Shown here piece after piece: positions 6,542 to 8,232 of a stretch of 8,232 nucleotides of DNA. Numbering within the stretch: position 1 is the first letter of the stretch; every line of letters starts with the position of its first letter. A program made the translations under genes and the position numbers. Below the pieces are notes generated by a model, which saw nothing but the letters and a program-made list of their open reading frames with translations, made no database searches and was not told where the DNA came from. The stretch is from NCBI GenBank assembly GCA_009783775.1, contig WRCT01000074.1:1-8232 (forward strand), in the 5' to 3' direction. Source of the stretch: Clostridiales bacterium. Its GTDB lineage: Bacteria; Bacillota; Clostridia; Christensenellales; CAG-138.

Positions 6542-7756
6542 CTACCAGTATTCTTCCCTATCGCCAAAACGTTCCCAAATCTCCGGAATTTCGGGCAAAA
6601 CATCATATGGTTCTATCTTGCACCCATTCCATTCCGTTTCGCCATTTGGCGCCCAGACAGAGGATAGACTGCTCGGGTAATAGAGGATCACTTTTTCGTT
6701 GCAGAGCAAGGGCGCGTTCTCTGCCAGCGCGGGCGGATTTCCCAAGAAATAAACCTGTTCAAGTTTATAACAGCCATAAAAAGCTTCATTGTGCATCATT
6801 TTTAGTGAGCCGGGAAGAACGATCCGTTTCAGGTCAGCGTATGCAAAGACCCTGTCCGGCAGCTCCTCTATGCCCTCGGGGAGAATGAGGTCGTGCATCC
6901 ACAAGTCTTCAAACGCATAGGCGCCGATCGTCCGCAAGCTTTTTGGCAGCGTGGTTTTGAAAAAAGCATAACCCCTCGCAAACGCGCCGTCGCCCATGGA
7001 CACAAGACCTTCCGGCAGAACGATACCGCTTAATGGGGTGCAAATATCCCAGGCGATGAACGCATAGGCCGCGATATGCTTGACGGTGGCGGGAATTTCA
7101 TAGATGTTCCCATCCCGCTGCGTCGGATAAGCAATCAGGGTAGAAACATCTTTGTCAAACAGAACGCCGTCTATCGCGCAGAAGTTCGGATTGTTTTCAT
7201 CGACATAAAACGCATCCTGCCAGTTCCAAAAGAAGGCTGTCTCTTCAATCACAGTTACATTTTTGGGGATTTCAAGGAAGGAGACGTCGATATTCTGAAA
7301 AGCAAGTTCTCCGATCGTTTGCAGGCTGTCCGGCAAAGACAAGGAGGTGAGATACAGCCCCCGAAACGCGCGGGCGCCTATCTCGGTGATGCCTTCCTCT
7401 ATAACCAGGCGGTTATACAGGCTGGGCTCATCTCCATAGCTGATGGGAGAGCGAAGGCCAAGCCATAACCAGGGCGCATATTCGTCAATAAAATCCGGAA
7501 TAGCCCCGGTCCCCGAAATCGTCAGCGTCTCTGTATCGCGGTCCACCCTCCACGCAATCTCGCCGACCGTACCGAAAAGCTGCTCGTCCGAGACGGGCAA
7601 TGGCACATTGGGATCGTGCGTCGGGGTCGGTGCGGGCGAGGGAAGAGGTTGAATGATGGGCGCGACAGGTTCGCCCGCCCGGCCGCCGCTCCCGCCGCAG
7701 GCCGCTGCACCCGCCAAAAGCAGCAGGGCCAGGAAAAAAACAAGAACTTTTTTCAT
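6542..7756 (-). CDS. BspA-like leucine-rich-repeat lipoprotein
   Basis: This 404-residue protein is predicted to be secreted and lipid-anchored. The chosen start gives a signal peptide MKKVLVFFLALLLLAGAAAC with lipobox cysteine Cys20. A Gly-rich then Pro-rich linker follows (21-54). Next is a short domain with AWRVDRDTETLTISGTG (68-84), often found before LRR_5 arrays in Clostridia. From about 115 to 340 there are roughly seven to eight LRR_5 (BspA-type) units with the pattern LP.sl..Ig..AF, for example LPDSLQTIGELAF and LPKSLRTIGAYAF. The C-terminal tail (about 355-390) includes SVWAPNGETEWNG. Such repeats usually mediate binding at the cell surface; the ligand is unknown. ATG 7756 lies seven bases after AAAGG; ATG 7759 is equally possible, and a longer upstream reading would add residues before the signal peptide. 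It follows its paralogue after about 20 bases, probably in an operon. The DNA is less GC-rich than tuf. Confidence 0.88.
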   Translation of the reverse strand: MKKVLVFFLALLLLAGAAACGGSGGRAGEPVAPIIQPLPSPAPTPTHDPNVPLPVSDEQLFGTVGEIAWRVDRDTETLTISGTGAIPDFIDEYAPWLWLGLRSPISYGDEPSLYNRLVIEEGITEIGARAFRGLYLTSLSLPDSLQTIGELAFQNIDVSFLEIPKNVTVIEETAFFWNWQDAFYVDENNPNFCAIDGVLFDKDVSTLIAYPTQRDGNIYEIPATVKHIAAYAFIAWDICTPLSGIVLPEGLVSMGDGAFARGYAFFKTTLPKSLRTIGAYAFEDLWMHDLILPEGIEELPDRVFAYADLKRIVLPGSLKMMHNEAFYGCYKLEQVYFLGNPPALAENAPLLCNEKVILYYPSSLSSVWAPNGETEWNGCKIEPYDVLPEIPEIWERFGDREEYW

Positions 7757-7776
7757 CATAAAACCTTTCTGTCTTG

Positions 7777-8232
7777 CTACCACTCGTCGCCCCACCGCAG
7801 AATACCGGGTTCGTCCCAGTTGCCTGTAATCTCCGGCAGAGTATCGTAGGGCTTGATGTTATAGCCGTTCCATGTTGTTTCGCCATTGGGCGCCCAGGCG
7901 GAGGCCAGCACGCGCGGATAATAGATGGTAAGCTCGCCGCGGATACGGTCAAAGGGAAGTCCGCCCCACTCGCTTTCCTCCAGCTTCGGCGGGAGGCCCA
8001 CAAAATAGGCCTCTCCCAAACTGCTGTCCCAAAAGGCCTGCGCGCCAATCTTTTTCATCGAGGCGGGAATGATGACCAGCCTCAGCATGGATCCCCAAAA
8101 TGCGCCGGGGCCAATTTCTGTCATTCCTTCGGGCAGCTCCAGCTCGAATACGCGCGCGCAGCTAAAAGCAAGCTCTCCAATGTGTCGGACGCTGGAGGGC
8201 AGCTTGAACTCCGTCAGATATTGGCAGAAAGC
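7777..8232 (-). CDS. BspA-like leucine-rich-repeat protein, N-terminus beyond window
   Basis: The reading frame is open from the right edge to a TAG at 7777, giving 152 visible C-terminal residues. It begins AFCQYLTEFKLPSSVRHIG and contains at least three LRR_5 units (LPSSVRHIGELAF, LPEGMTEIGPGAF, IPASMKKIGAQAF). The tail resembles the neighbouring lipoprotein: GELTIYYPRVLASAWAPNG, then WNGYNIKPYDTLPEI, against VILYYPSSLSSVWAPNG and WNGCKIEPYDVLPEI. The pair is therefore a tandem duplication. The internal ATG at 8124 is not the true start. The protein is probably exported like its neighbour, but its signal peptide is not in view. It is the upstream gene of the two-gene unit. Confidence 0.88.
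   Translation of the reverse strand, partial: AFCQYLTEFKLPSSVRHIGELAFSCARVFELELPEGMTEIGPGAFWGSMLRLVIIPASMKKIGAQAFWDSSLGEAYFVGLPPKLEESEWGGLPFDRIRGELTIYYPRVLASAWAPNGETTWNGYNIKPYDTLPEITGNWDEPGILRWGDEW

Noticed and set aside
6472..6888. Plus-strand open frame crossing the parS site
   Set aside because: It runs through non-coding repeats into the antisense of the LRR gene; no family resemblance.

Overview
The window looks like a piece of a GC-rich Clostridia-type Firmicutes chromosome. The support is family-level: a Firmicutes-style EF-Tu, a PepV-like M20 dipeptidase, a YitT membrane protein, a PhoB/PhoR-type pair and BspA-like leucine-rich-repeat lipoproteins, with strong GGAGG-type ribosome binding sites and standard stop codons. 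No family or genus can be named safely. There are no tRNA or rRNA genes, CRISPR array, transposase or phage genes.

Layout. (1) 2-1012, plus strand: the 3' five-sixths of tuf (EF-Tu), entering from the left edge. (2) 1013-1138: a good intrinsic terminator flanked by two inverted arms of four 7-bp repeats, then a small hairpin over the next gene's ribosome binding site. (3) 1139-2173, plus: a PLP-dependent threonine-aldolase-type lyase. (4) 2197-2232: a long perfect hairpin between convergent genes. (5) 2240-6189, minus: four closely spaced genes, transcribed yitT-like, M20 dipeptidase, OmpR/PhoB-type response regulator, PAS-containing histidine kinase. A plausible sigma-A promoter lies at 6222-6250. 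(6) 6190-6541: about 350 bases without a gene but with much structure: that promoter, a perfect 24-bp inverted repeat, a 113-bp MITE-like segment, an orphan Shine-Dalgarno sequence and an 18-bp palindrome matching the ParB-binding centromere site parS. (7) 6542-8232, minus: two tandem BspA-like LRR genes, the second being a lipoprotein and the first running off the right edge.

How the parts fit. The response regulator and kinase are separated by one base and form a cognate pair; unusually, the kinase has no visible membrane segment. Its co-location with YitT and the dipeptidase suggests co-transcription, but the sequence does not show what is sensed. The two LRR proteins share their C-terminal layout and probably arose by tandem duplication; their DNA is visibly less GC-rich than tuf. 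The parS-like site, together with tuf, suggests an origin-proximal position. I did not find a convincing wholly new multi-gene system; the most informative elements are the parS site and the nested repeats of the 6.27-6.54 kb intergenic region.
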